Below are positions 33,398-42,405 of a stretch of 64,000 nt of DNA, piece by piece (position 1 is the stretch's first letter; every line of letters begins with the position of its first letter). A model generated the notes under the pieces. The model was not told the DNA's origin, did no database searches, and was given only the letters and a program-made list of their open reading frames with translations. The stretch comes from JBJXHN01 sp046233135 (GTDB lineage Bacteria; Pseudomonadota; Alphaproteobacteria; Rhodospirillales; Rhodospirillaceae). The stretch covers positions 558,001 through 622,000 of the forward strand of contig JBJXHN010000003.1 in NCBI GenBank assembly GCA_046233135.1, read 5' to 3'. The position numbers were made by a program, and so were the translations under genes.

Positions 33398-34432
33398 TCA
33401 GCAGCAGGACAGAGGAACCGAGCCGGCTAATTTCAGATCATCCGCCGGCCGAGCCGTCCGGCGCTCCCCAAGCCAAGTACTCCACCCCAACATGCCGACC
33501 TGCCCCATCTGCAGGTCGGGGACTTCGTCCGCCCGCAAGAGCAGGGCCACGTCCCACGCCATCTCATCCCCCAGATAGTTCCGGACAACAGCTTGCAGCC
33601 GTTCGAAAAGGGGACGTCCGGGGAATAGACTTTGATACGTAACCCACGTCAAAGGCCCCAGGAGTAGGCGAATCTTGTGTCCGCGACTCCAGATACGCCC
33701 TCCCACCACAAGCCCGTCCCCCAGGGCACAGCCGCTGCGGCCACCCAATCTGGTCCGGCTTTCCTTTGGCAGGACCATCCATTCCCCAACGAATTCTTCC
33801 AGCGCGACAGGAACACCAAGGGCAAGTTCCACCATGGACGTCAGCCCCTGGACTGTCTTTGGCAAACTGGCAAGAAACGCGGTGAAGTAAAGCTTCAGGG
33901 CGTCCGGCATGGCATCCCTGTCGTTCAGATTTTCCGTCCCCCTGCCCGCCAGGCAGTGAAGAAAGTCGGCAAAGCCGTCCGCGTCCTTGCGACCGATGGT
34001 GACCGTTGCCTCGGTATCGGACCACGCGCGGTAATAGAAGGACAGCATCCGATGCTGCAACAGGTCGGCAAACGCGGTCAGGGTTTCATCCCCTTTCCGC
34101 CGACGCTCCAGGGCATATTCGGTCAGATAAAGGGGCATCGGCCCAACCGGACCGAACAACCCGAAGAAGCGGGTTCGAACGTGATGGGACTTGCCCTGCG
34201 CCCCGCGGCGGAAGGCGGACAAAGTCGACGGCGGGAAGCGCAAATCCGGGTCTTGTCCCGATCGGAAAACATCTTCCGCCACCCGTCGCGCATAGCCGAT
34301 CGCCGGCTTCCTGGGCTCCGAGGTTTCGATCAGGCGCAAAGCCTGGAAGAAATCGAACCGCGTCGCATCCCGGTCCAAAGGCGACAAATCCGTGGTCACA
34401 GGGTCGGACGTGTGCCGCTTCTCGCTGGCCAT
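33398..34432 (-). CDS. tssG: T6SS baseplate protein TssG
   Basis: The protein has 344 residues and the TssG (ImpH/VasB) pattern: an N-terminal FDFFQALRLIE motif, the RFFGLFGPVGPMPLYLTEYA segment (partly quoted), and AFADLLQHRMLSFYYRAWSD. TssG forms the baseplate wedge with TssE and TssF. Its 5' end overlaps tssF by 37 bp, which suggests coupled translation. ATG at 34432. Confidence 0.93.
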   Translation of the reverse strand: MASEKRHTSDPVTTDLSPLDRDATRFDFFQALRLIETSEPRKPAIGYARRVAEDVFRSGQDPDLRFPPSTLSAFRRGAQGKSHHVRTRFFGLFGPVGPMPLYLTEYALERRRKGDETLTAFADLLQHRMLSFYYRAWSDTEATVTIGRKDADGFADFLHCLAGRGTENLNDRDAMPDALKLYFTAFLASLPKTVQGLTSMVELALGVPVALEEFVGEWMVLPKESRTRLGGRSGCALGDGLVVGGRIWSRGHKIRLLLGPLTWVTYQSLFPGRPLFERLQAVVRNYLGDEMAWDVALLLRADEVPDLQMGQVGMLGWSTWLGERRTARPADDLKLAGSVPLSCC

Positions 34433-36318
34433 GTGTTTCGCACTCCACGTTCCGTAGATTCGACAACTGTCTGGGTAAAACTGTTTACGGAGGTATATCG
34501 CCGCAGGAATTGCTCCATGACCGCACCGAAAAGAACAATATTGACCGGCTCCAGGGATGCTTCCTCTAGAACCAGCCGGACCTGCAACCCCCGAACATAG
34601 GCCGCAGGCCCGCTGCCCGGATAGCGGCGCACCACCGGTTCCACCCGCACATCCTTCAACGCATCGATCATGCGGTTCGCGCGGTTATGGTCGGAGGGGG
34701 TATACAGCGCCAGCAAACCACGCAAAGGCACGGCATCGCCTTCCTGGAGCAGGGACAGGTAGTTAAGAGAAAGGTGACTGATCAACGACCAGCACCAAGC
34801 CCCGCTTGCCAAGCTAGGCTGGGGGATCGTCGGGCCGGAAACGATACGCGCAGACAGGATCGGGGCGTCCGCATCCACGACAAAATCCGTGCTCCCGGCG
34901 CCTCGGGGAAAGTGCATGGGAAGATCACGGTTGGTGCAGAGCGCCCGCACACTCAGCTCCCGAAGTCCGTCCAGGGTAAACTGCGCGCCACCATCACCGG
35001 ACATGGCCTTCCAATGATCGGTATCGGTCAAGGTCAGGGTGACCTGATGGCCGACGTATCGGGATCGGACCCCCTCCCGCATCTGCTTTTCCGAGAGATG
35101 CCGTGGAGACCGGTGCATGAGAAAATATCGCTGCTCGCCCGCTCGGACGGCACCTGGCGTCCCATATAGGGGCTGGAAGGTTTTGCTGGCCGTTCCACCG
35201 GCACCGCCCGTACCGATGCCCCTGACGGACTGAATCGACCAAACCTCGTAGTCGTAAGGTTTCGTCCGATCGGGAACGACCGGATATTCGCGGGCCGCAG
35301 GGTCCAGGCGGACATTATCCAGTTCTTTCGGGAAGAGGTTGATTGCCGGCACGCAGTTCAGCAGGATGTGGCCATCCTCCAAATGCGCCGACAAGGTTTC
35401 ATCCGACCGCTTGAGAATGAAAGCGATTTCCACACTTTCGGCCATCATGGCCTTCTGCGCACCGTCCAGATGCAAGCGATAGAACAGAAACTTCTGCGGA
35501 AATGCGAAAAACTCCGCAAGCAATCGATAGCCGTCAAATCCTGCCGGGGAGCCAGGCAGCAGCGCTTGACCGGTGTCAAACCCCAGAGGTTCCAAGGCTG
35601 ACGGGGGAATGGCAATGCCAGCCCCCCCGTCGGCCGCCCGCAGGCCGTCCCCCCGCACAGGTCTTATGCGGATCTCCACCAGATCGCTACACATCTGCTC
35701 GTAAAGAGCCATAGGGACGGCGTCGGCCCCACCTAGATGTAGATCCAGAAACGCTACCGGCAGTTCGCCGATCATCCCCCCGTTCCCGGTTCGGGTAAGG
35801 GTGACGGTGATCGCGGAAATCGCCGACTTTCCTCCTCCCCATCCCTCCGCCCGAAGGACCGCCATCGTCGACAGATACGAAACGTCTGAGATCGCCAGTG
35901 GCCAAAAGGTCAGATCCTGACCGGTTCGGTATTCGCAGGGTGTGTCCGCAGCATCGCCTCTCTCCCCAATCAACCGCGTGTCCTTGGGGATTCGGACACC
36001 GTCGGCCAGCGCCTCTTCCCGCCCGTCCACATCCATCCGCACGATGGCCATGGATGGGGTCGGCGCCAGCAGAGTGGGATAGACAATTTGCAGCAGGCTT
36101 TCCGAAAAGCGTGGAAAGCGCTCTTCCATCTTCAAATGAACACGCGCAGAGAGGAAAGCCACCCCCTCCAGCAGCCGCTCCACATAAGGATCACTGACCG
36201 GTGTGGCCTGCAGGCCAAGGCGATCCGCGACATTGGGGAATTCGACAGCGAACTCCTTGCCCTGTTGGCGAAGGAATGACAGCTCTGTATCGTAAAATGC
36301 CTTCAGTCGGCGGTCCAC
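34396..36318 (-). CDS. tssF: T6SS baseplate protein TssF
   Basis: The protein has 640 residues and the TssF (ImpG/VasA) pattern: YDTELSFLRQQGKEFA at the N terminus, DPYVERLLEGVAFLSARVHL, and SLNYLSLLQEGDAVPLRGLL in the C-terminal half. It forms the baseplate wedge with TssG and TssE. The start is GTG at 36318, 4 bp after the tssE stop. Confidence 0.94.
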   Translation of the reverse strand: MDRRLKAFYDTELSFLRQQGKEFAVEFPNVADRLGLQATPVSDPYVERLLEGVAFLSARVHLKMEERFPRFSESLLQIVYPTLLAPTPSMAIVRMDVDGREEALADGVRIPKDTRLIGERGDAADTPCEYRTGQDLTFWPLAISDVSYLSTMAVLRAEGWGGGKSAISAITVTLTRTGNGGMIGELPVAFLDLHLGGADAVPMALYEQMCSDLVEIRIRPVRGDGLRAADGGAGIAIPPSALEPLGFDTGQALLPGSPAGFDGYRLLAEFFAFPQKFLFYRLHLDGAQKAMMAESVEIAFILKRSDETLSAHLEDGHILLNCVPAINLFPKELDNVRLDPAAREYPVVPDRTKPYDYEVWSIQSVRGIGTGGAGGTASKTFQPLYGTPGAVRAGEQRYFLMHRSPRHLSEKQMREGVRSRYVGHQVTLTLTDTDHWKAMSGDGGAQFTLDGLRELSVRALCTNRDLPMHFPRGAGSTDFVVDADAPILSARIVSGPTIPQPSLASGAWCWSLISHLSLNYLSLLQEGDAVPLRGLLALYTPSDHNRANRMIDALKDVRVEPVVRRYPGSGPAAYVRGLQVRLVLEEASLEPVNIVLFGAVMEQFLRRYTSVNSFTQTVVESTERGVRNTWPARSGTRPTL

Positions 36319-36322
36319 GGCC

Positions 36323-36826
36323 TCAGGTCCTTCCGGCGCGGCTGTTGGCGAACTTTATCGTGCCGTCTTCCAAGTCCAAATCGGTTTTGAGAAAAAGCTC
36401 GATCGGCATGGGATCAGCCCAGATCAGCCCCTCCAGAGACAAAGACATGATGTTGCCGGCAGATCGGTTCGGATCCGATGACAAAACACAGCGCACCGAC
36501 GCGGGGATCAGTCTCGGTTCGAAAGCCAGAATCGCCTTGCGCAAGGCGCGTTCCAGACCGATCACATCTAGTCCTTTCGCCGATCGCCCCGTCAGATCCG
36601 GTATTCCGAAATTGATCACCGACGACGGCAATTCCGGCCATTCGCCAAGATCTTCGCTGGCTTGCATGTTCGTTGTATTGAACAGCCACTCCAGATCCCG
36701 CGTCACGAGTTCTTTCAGCTTTTCCCCGTCGATGACCCTATCCCGCCGGGACTCCTTTCCGTCTTCCGGATGATTATCCGTCAGGCGTTCCAGAAGCGCC
36801 GGGCGCAGGTGACTATGAGAGCTCAC
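36323..36826 (-). CDS. tssE: T6SS baseplate protein TssE (gp25-like)
   Basis: The 167-residue protein is a gp25-like baseplate component: LKELVTRDLEWLFNTTNM, then SVINFGIPDLTG, LERALRKAILAFEPRLIP. I chose GTG at 36826, which follows GGAGAGGAGGGG and overlaps the tagJ stop by 14 bp. An in-frame ATG far upstream would lie within tagJ. It initiates sheath assembly on the baseplate. Confidence 0.92.
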   Translation of the reverse strand: MSSHSHLRPALLERLTDNHPEDGKESRRDRVIDGEKLKELVTRDLEWLFNTTNMQASEDLGEWPELPSSVINFGIPDLTGRSAKGLDVIGLERALRKAILAFEPRLIPASVRCVLSSDPNRSAGNIMSLSLEGLIWADPMPIELFLKTDLDLEDGTIKFANSRAGRT

Positions 36827-37628
36827 CAAGCCCCTCCTCTCCGGAATCGAAGAGCAATGTCGAAAGCGCACTGATCCCAATCTCCTCGGAATCGGCATAG
36901 AATACGCGCGATCCCCTCCCGGACCAGACTCCCGGTAACAGCTCGTCCCATTCGGTCCGCCGTCCCAACTGGGCATCCGCCGTGTCCGCCGGCCGGGCAT
37001 ATCGGGCAGGCATGAACCCTTCCATCTCCTGCCCTGAGGACAGGGTGACCGAAACCTGCCGCCAAAGAATATCGACCAACGCTCTTCCGGGCCGGAACGC
37101 CACGGCTTTCAATGCGGCCATCGGGACCCAGCCGTATTGCTCGTCCACAATCAACTCGATGGTCGGACCCAGGGTCATGTCCGCATCGGCAAACCACGCC
37201 TTCCGCTGGCCATTGACGATAGCTCCAGGCCCGTCGCCCCCGTTCAAACCGTCCTGAAACAATGCGGCCGCTTTATCGGGGGCAACCGCCCTCTGGGCCA
37301 AACCTTCAATCAATCCGGCCAACCATGGCGGTGCCTCGCCAAGAACGGGGGGCGTGCCATCGCCCGAGAATACGGCTGCCCTCTGTTCCTCGCAGTCAGC
37401 GAGCTTGGCGTAGACATGGCAAAACCTCTCCACACCCGGTTCCAGCTTCATCAGGACGGCTAAATGTTTCCGCATCGCCCCCCAATCGCCGGCGATACCG
37501 TACATCTGAGCGAGCAGCGACCGAGCTTCCACAGCCGTGGGGGCAGATCGCACGACGCCTTTCACCAGGCGAAAAGCCTCTTCGAGATCTCCCGCATTGA
37601 TGCACTGCGCGATGGCTGGACTTGACAT
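36813..37628 (-). CDS. tagJ: T6SS accessory protein TagJ (ImpE)
   Basis: The protein has 271 residues, with helical repeats at the N terminus (AGDLEEAFRLVKGVVRSAPT) and the ImpE-type C-terminal domain (WVPMAALKAVAFRPGRALVDILWR, quoted in part; ARYARPAD; DELLPGVWSGRGSRVF). TagJ binds the sheath protein and modulates ClpV action in those T6SS that have it, a set that includes many alphaproteobacterial systems. I chose ATG at 37628; an ATG 36 codons upstream runs through the hcp-tagJ gap. Confidence 0.88.
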   Translation of the reverse strand: MSSPAIAQCINAGDLEEAFRLVKGVVRSAPTAVEARSLLAQMYGIAGDWGAMRKHLAVLMKLEPGVERFCHVYAKLADCEEQRAAVFSGDGTPPVLGEAPPWLAGLIEGLAQRAVAPDKAAALFQDGLNGGDGPGAIVNGQRKAWFADADMTLGPTIELIVDEQYGWVPMAALKAVAFRPGRALVDILWRQVSVTLSSGQEMEGFMPARYARPADTADAQLGRRTEWDELLPGVWSGRGSRVFYADSEEIGISALSTLLFDSGEEGLGELS

Positions 37629-37772
37629 GAATGAAGACTTCGGACGATTGAAAAACAGGCTTTCGTGAGTGAAGCTGCCGACACCGGAGTTACTTGCCGG
37701 CCTCCGTCCACCGGATCGCGAGACCGATGCTCTCAACGTTTGAACGCCGCGGGCACCGGCCTCGACGCCCGA

Positions 37773-38261
37773 TCAGAGCTGGCGGTTTTCCTCGATATTC
37801 CAGCCGTATTCTTTATTCGTTTCCTCGTCACCCTTGTCGGATTGCTTGATGTACTTAACTTCCACTTCGGCGAAATTCAGGGTGAGTTTTTCGGTAATCT
37901 GATCCAGATCGTCAGAATATTCCCGCCCGCTTTCCAGCCCGGTCACCATCACCTTCCGCATCGTGATCGTGACGTATTCGAGTGGAACCTCACCGGACTT
38001 CCGCACAACCAAAACGGCTTCCGGAATGTGGCGGCCATTGGAGCAGTGCAGCATCAAGGTCGGTGACGCGATGTCGATGAACTTGTGGACAATCATGTCC
38101 TTGATGTTCACCTTGCCGGAGCCGCCGCCGCCACCGGTATGGAACGTCCCAGCCTGGGTCATCCCCCAGCTCCATGCCCGAACGTCAATCTCGTCCTTGT
38201 GGTCCTTGTCCTTGGACTCCCCGTCGATCCCATCGATCTTGAGGAACATATCAACGGCCAT
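37773..38261 (-). CDS. hcp: T6SS tube protein Hcp (TssD)
   Basis: The 162-residue protein is a typical Hcp: MAVDMFLKIDGIDGESKDK at the start, IDVRAWSWGMTQ, then VNIKDMIVHKFIDIASPTL and the C-terminal KVMVTGLESGRE and FAEVEVKY motifs. Hexamers stack into the secreted inner tube. Its own ribosome binding site (AAAGGG) and 93- and 144-bp flanks suggest separate control of its level, as is common for hcp. Confidence 0.96.
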   Translation of the reverse strand: MAVDMFLKIDGIDGESKDKDHKDEIDVRAWSWGMTQAGTFHTGGGGGSGKVNIKDMIVHKFIDIASPTLMLHCSNGRHIPEAVLVVRKSGEVPLEYVTITMRKVMVTGLESGREYSDDLDQITEKLTLNFAEVEVKYIKQSDKGDEETNKEYGWNIEENRQL

Positions 38262-38354
38262 GGAAATACCCTTTCTTTCGCCATGGGAAGAATGTGTTGC
38301 GCTGTATTCCTTTGATCGCGGACCGCTCGGGGACCGAAATCGATCGCCGGATCA

Positions 38355-39860
38355 TCAAGCAGACTGAGCCTTCTCTGAGGGTAGCTTGGACACGAGCCTC
38401 AAAGATACTGTGAGACCTTCAAGCTGATAGTGTGGCCTCAGAAAAAACTGAGCACTGTAATACCCAGGATCGCTTTCATTCTCGCGAACCTCCACTTGCG
38501 CAGCACTCAACGGCTTGCGCGCCTTGTAGTCTTCCGTGGAGTTTGCCGGATCTCCGTCAACATACTGCTTGACCCAACGACTCAGCCACTGCTCCATTGC
38601 TTCCCGAGACTTGAAAGAGCCAATCTTGTCGCGGACAATGCACTTCAGGTAGTGGGCGAACCGACACGTGGCAAACAGATAAGGCAACCGGGCTGCAAGC
38701 CGGGCATTCGCCGTGGCGTCCGGGTCATCGTATTCCGCAGGCTGCTGGATGGATTGCGCACTGATAAACGCAGCCATGTCGCTATTCTTGCGGTGCAGCA
38801 GGGGCATCAATCCAAGACGGGACAGCTCCGCTTCCCGTCGGTCGGTGATGGCAAATTCCGTCGGGCATTTTTCGGCATACCCGCCGTCGTCGGTGGGAAA
38901 ACTGTGCGTGGGCAGATCTTCCAGCACACCGCCGGACTCGACCCCGCGTATCCGAGAACACCATCCATACATCTTGAAGGAGCGGGTAATATTCGCCGCC
39001 ATGGCGTAGGCCGAGTTGCACCAACTGTACTTGGAGGAATGCGCCCCTTCTGTATCTTCGACGAATTCGAACTCTTCCACCGGTGCAGTCGTCGGCCCAT
39101 ACGGCCGCCGCGCCAGGAAACGCGGCATTGCCAAGCCGATGTAGCGGGAATCCTCGCTCTGACGCAAAGACCGCCAGCCGGCCCAGGGTGTGGGCTGCAC
39201 GATTCGGGCAAGATCGGATTTGCTTCCCAATTCATCCCAACTGTCCATGTCCAGCAAGCCCGGGCCAGCCCCGGCGATGAAAGGACAATGGGCCGCGGCG
39301 GCGACACGCGCCATGCCTTTGAGGAAAGCGATATCCTGCGGGCCATGGTCGAAATAATAATCGCCGACCAGGCAGCCAAACGGCTCCCCGCCGAAGACAC
39401 CATATTCGTCCTCATAGATCTTCTTAAAAATAGGTGACCGATCCCAGTTTCCTCGGGACTCGGCCGTCTCGAATTCCCGGGTCAGCTCTTTCTTCGATAT
39501 GCTCATGAAGCGGATCTTCAACATCGCTTCGGTTTCTGTGCGCTTGCACAGGAACTCCAAACCCCGCCAGGCACTCTCCAGGGCCTGGTAATCTTCATGA
39601 TGAATGATATCGTTAACCTGCTCGCTCAGCTTGGCATCGATCGCGGAAATCACGCCTTTGACGGTATCGATCACGTCATCCCGGATCAAATCCCGATGGG
39701 CGAGGGCTTCCTTCGCAAGCAGTTGGACGGCGTCTTGCACGGCATTTTTCGCATATTCCGACTTCAGCCGAAATTCCTGCTCCAGCAGCACCCGGAAATC
39801 GGACTCACCAACTTCCGCGACCGCAACCGTGCCTTGGGCCTGGGCATTTGCTTCCGCCAT
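38355..39860 (-). CDS. tssC: T6SS sheath large subunit TssC (VipB)
   Basis: The 501-residue protein carries TssC landmarks: ESAWRGLEFLCKRTE, GEPFGCLVGDYYFDHGPQD (in part), FIAGAGPGLLDMDSW, LPTHSFPTDDG, and the C-terminal LSAAQVEVRENESDPGYYSA followed by HYQLEGLTVSLRLVSKLP. It forms the contractile sheath with TssB, whose stop lies 4 bp before this start. Confidence 0.96.
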   Translation of the reverse strand: MAEANAQAQGTVAVAEVGESDFRVLLEQEFRLKSEYAKNAVQDAVQLLAKEALAHRDLIRDDVIDTVKGVISAIDAKLSEQVNDIIHHEDYQALESAWRGLEFLCKRTETEAMLKIRFMSISKKELTREFETAESRGNWDRSPIFKKIYEDEYGVFGGEPFGCLVGDYYFDHGPQDIAFLKGMARVAAAAHCPFIAGAGPGLLDMDSWDELGSKSDLARIVQPTPWAGWRSLRQSEDSRYIGLAMPRFLARRPYGPTTAPVEEFEFVEDTEGAHSSKYSWCNSAYAMAANITRSFKMYGWCSRIRGVESGGVLEDLPTHSFPTDDGGYAEKCPTEFAITDRREAELSRLGLMPLLHRKNSDMAAFISAQSIQQPAEYDDPDATANARLAARLPYLFATCRFAHYLKCIVRDKIGSFKSREAMEQWLSRWVKQYVDGDPANSTEDYKARKPLSAAQVEVRENESDPGYYSAQFFLRPHYQLEGLTVSLRLVSKLPSEKAQSA

Positions 39861-39864
39861 CGGA

Positions 39865-40398
39865 TTATTCCTGCTCTTTGTTGGAAGAGGCTGGCGTAGT
39901 ATCGGCGGATGCCTGTCCCGCAGACATCACCTTCATCAAATCCGGATCCTTGAGCAGCTTGCCGAGAAGCTCCTCCGCTCCGGTCTTTCCGTCCATGTAC
40001 GTCAACAGTTCCGACAGCTGCGCCCGCGTATCCAGAAGCTTTTTCAGGCTTGGATCCTTTTGCGCGATCGCCCCGGGAGAAAAATCTTCCATTTTCTCGA
40101 AGGTCATATCGACCATGAGATTTCCCTCGCCGGTCAGGCGGTTCTGAACCGCAAAAGCGATCCTAGGCTGTATCGCGGCCATTCTGTTGTCCAGCGTCTC
40201 CCCATCGACCTCCAGCATCTCCCGCTTGTCGATCGGCTGCAGCTCGACAGTCGACTTGCCTCTCAAGTCAGAAAGAACCCCCATCACAAAGGGCAGCTCT
40301 ATTTTCCGCTCGGCACCATACAGTTCCACATCATATTCAATCTGGACCCGTGGAGCCCGATTCCGCCCGATGTATTTTTGCCCACTTCCCGAAGCCAT
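39865..40398 (-). CDS. tssB: T6SS sheath small subunit TssB (VipA)
   Basis: The 177-residue protein has the TssB pattern: QKYIGRNRAPRVQIEYDVEL near the start, ELPFVMGVLSDLRG, and FEKMEDFSPGAIAQKDPSLKK (in part). ATG at 40398 follows GGGGAG; a TTG six bases upstream is less likely. The tail after residue 150 is longer and more acidic than in many TssB proteins. The gene is coupled to tssC. Confidence 0.95.
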   Translation of the reverse strand: MASGSGQKYIGRNRAPRVQIEYDVELYGAERKIELPFVMGVLSDLRGKSTVELQPIDKREMLEVDGETLDNRMAAIQPRIAFAVQNRLTGEGNLMVDMTFEKMEDFSPGAIAQKDPSLKKLLDTRAQLSELLTYMDGKTGAEELLGKLLKDPDLMKVMSAGQASADTTPASSNKEQE

Positions 40399-40459
40399 AA
40401 CCAAAACTCCCCTTTCTCAACCCTGACCCAACGGCCCGATCGACGACAAAACGATTGCT

Positions 40460-41563
40460 CTATTCGCCTTTCTTCTTCTCGGCAAACCCTTCAGTAACGA
40501 CCTTTACGTCATTGATGGCATTCGGAGCCAAATTCGCCAGTATCTCCAAAAAGTCCATCGAGACCATCTGCCGCGCCCGTTCCAACAAAAGCGGAACAGG
40601 GCTGGAAGGCTCATAAGCCTTGTAGTAATCGGTGATCTTATCAATGTAACGAGCCACATCTTCCCGAGATCGAACATCCCCGGTCATCTGCCGCTCCGCA
40701 TCGATCGATTGAACCGGCTCCAGCTCACTCTCCATTAATGCCACCTCGACATCACCGTCCGTGCCGTAAACCTCGCCAGACGGCTGGGCCACGTCATCGC
40801 CCCTTCGGCTCACCTCGCCTCCGATCCGGTCCCGCATGCGTGCCAAGGTCGACAAAAGCGGCGCAAATGCCTGCTTCCCGTCGGCGCCAAGTTCTTTCTG
40901 CAAAAGGTCTGGCCCCAACGACACCGTCAGGAAATCCCGGATCCGCCCGGCTGCCTGCCACGCGGATTGCAACGAGGAGTACCTCCGTTGGAGGTCCGGC
41001 AAGTCTGCGTCCTGAAGGACGGCTTGCGCCTCTAGCGCCTTGCCTCCCGCTCCATCGTCCACCTCGAAGCTGGAGAGAGACGCGTGCACTTTGAGTCGGG
41101 ACGATGTCACGATCGGCATTCGCCGCAACTGGCCGATGAAGACTCTGTCCTGCAACTGGTGCAGCGGCAGGACTCTGCGCCAGGCAGGATTGTCCGGCTC
41201 TTCCGGATCCATCTCCGGACCAAGAGGACCATCCCAGTACAGCTCGATCAAATCGGCGATCAATTCAAGGGATCGAGCGATATCATCGCAGTCGGAACAT
41301 TGAGAAACGGCGACGGCGAGCGTTATCGCCGCCTTCAAGTCCAGCCTCGCAGAGACAACCGCTGCAGCCTTTTCGGCCACTTTCGGCCAAACAGTCACGT
41401 CCCCGGGGACATCGACACCCTCCATCGTCAGGCGGGGACGCGTCCGTTCCACCAACTCCTCGACCTCTCCCCAGGTAGGACCATTCGGAGACGCCAGCGC
41501 GTCCTTTTCCACCACCTCGGCAGCTTTGGCGAGAATCGATTCTCTCTTACAGTGCACAACCAC
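40460..41563 (-). CDS. tssA: T6SS cap protein TssA (ImpA family)
   Basis: The protein has 367 residues. The N-terminal ImpA domain holds DDIARSLELIADLIELYWDG, PLGPEMDPEEPDNPAWRR, then LPLHQLQDRVFIGQLRRMPI. The C terminus has YYKAYEPSSPVPLLLERARQ, the standard short-TssA ending. TssA helps assemble the baseplate and the distal end of the sheath. The start is GTG at 41563 (a second GTG two codons on is equally possible). It lies 36 bp after the OmpA-like gene. Confidence 0.93.
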   Translation of the reverse strand: MVVHCKRESILAKAAEVVEKDALASPNGPTWGEVEELVERTRPRLTMEGVDVPGDVTVWPKVAEKAAAVVSARLDLKAAITLAVAVSQCSDCDDIARSLELIADLIELYWDGPLGPEMDPEEPDNPAWRRVLPLHQLQDRVFIGQLRRMPIVTSSRLKVHASLSSFEVDDGAGGKALEAQAVLQDADLPDLQRRYSSLQSAWQAAGRIRDFLTVSLGPDLLQKELGADGKQAFAPLLSTLARMRDRIGGEVSRRGDDVAQPSGEVYGTDGDVEVALMESELEPVQSIDAERQMTGDVRSREDVARYIDKITDYYKAYEPSSPVPLLLERARQMVSMDFLEILANLAPNAINDVKVVTEGFAEKKKGE

Positions 41564-41599
41564 AGGCCTTGCCCTTAGCTGATCAATAGAACATTGTCG

Positions 41600-42190
41600 T
41601 TACTCGATCAGCATCAACGTGACCCGGCGATTCTCCGCCGCCGTGGGCACGCTCTTGTTGGAAAGCCTGCTCTCCCCATATCCGGCCGGCTGCAAGTGAT
41701 CCGGAGATATATTGAAATTTTCGATGAGATACTGGTATATCTTTTGCGCTCGTCTTTTTGAAAGCTTCATATTGCTATCATCACTTCCAACGGCATCGGT
41801 ATGCCCTTGGACTTCAAACTTATATCCGCGCAACTTCTGAGACTGAAGAGCAACCCCTATCTCTTTGAGTGTCGGCAGGGACGACTCAAGAACCTCAGTC
41901 GTACCGAATGCAAAGCCGATTGCCCTGAAGTCCAAACTTCCGGACGATCTTTCATCCGAAGCGACAGCGCGCTCCCCCGCCGGAATTTTCCCAACCGCCC
42001 CGCGGGTCTTCGGGGTCAGCATGTCTATAATCTCATTGGCCGTATACTCAGGTGCACCAATGGTCGGCAGCTTGATTCCCTGCGGCCGCTCCTGGGACCA
42101 AGCATCAGCGCCCCCCAATGCGAGTAACACTACCATAGGAAGCAAATACACGGAAACGTCATTTAAACTCGGAAGAAAACTCTTCTTCAT
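41600..42190 (-). CDS. OmpA-like peptidoglycan-binding protein in the T6SS locus
   Basis: The 196-residue protein has an N-terminal hydrophobic segment (residues 12-30, ending ADAWSQ) that reads as a signal peptide. The C-terminal OmpA domain has FEVQGHTDAVGSDDSNMKLS and AGYGESRLSNKS, with the Asp and Arg positions that hold diaminopimelate in the family. The middle of the protein (35-80) is unassigned. ATG at 42190 follows GGGGGAG. TssL in this locus already carries its own OmpA domain, so this may anchor the adjacent kinase/lipase/caspase module to the wall rather than the secretion channel. Confidence 0.85.
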   Translation of the reverse strand: MKKSFLPSLNDVSVYLLPMVVLLALGGADAWSQERPQGIKLPTIGAPEYTANEIIDMLTPKTRGAVGKIPAGERAVASDERSSGSLDFRAIGFAFGTTEVLESSLPTLKEIGVALQSQKLRGYKFEVQGHTDAVGSDDSNMKLSKRRAQKIYQYLIENFNISPDHLQPAGYGESRLSNKSVPTAAENRRVTLMLIE

Positions 42191-42405
42191 GGCGCTCCCC
42201 CTAAATCTGCCTTAATACGTGCCTTGACCGTACTAGAAGACGCAACGTCACACCAGCACTTTCTCACAGATCAGTACTCTTAGGGCAAATCAAAGCATAG
42301 GAGAGACTCATATGCGGAAGTAATAAAAAGAAAAAACTTACCCACAAAAGGCTAATAAGTCGCACTCGCCACCAAAAAGATAACCTCTACACTCAATATA
42401 AACTT
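42191..42405 (-). promoter_or_regulatory. AT-rich spacer, probable promoter for the OmpA-tss operon
   Basis: The 214-bp gap is much richer in A and T than its flanks and precedes the OmpA-tssABC genes on the reverse strand. I could not pick a single convincing promoter or operator in it. Confidence 0.35.

Noticed and set aside
42191..42405. A sigma-54-like element on the reverse strand upstream of the OmpA-tss genes
   Set aside because: A GG and a GC element are present but the spacing is one base too short and the consensus match is poor.
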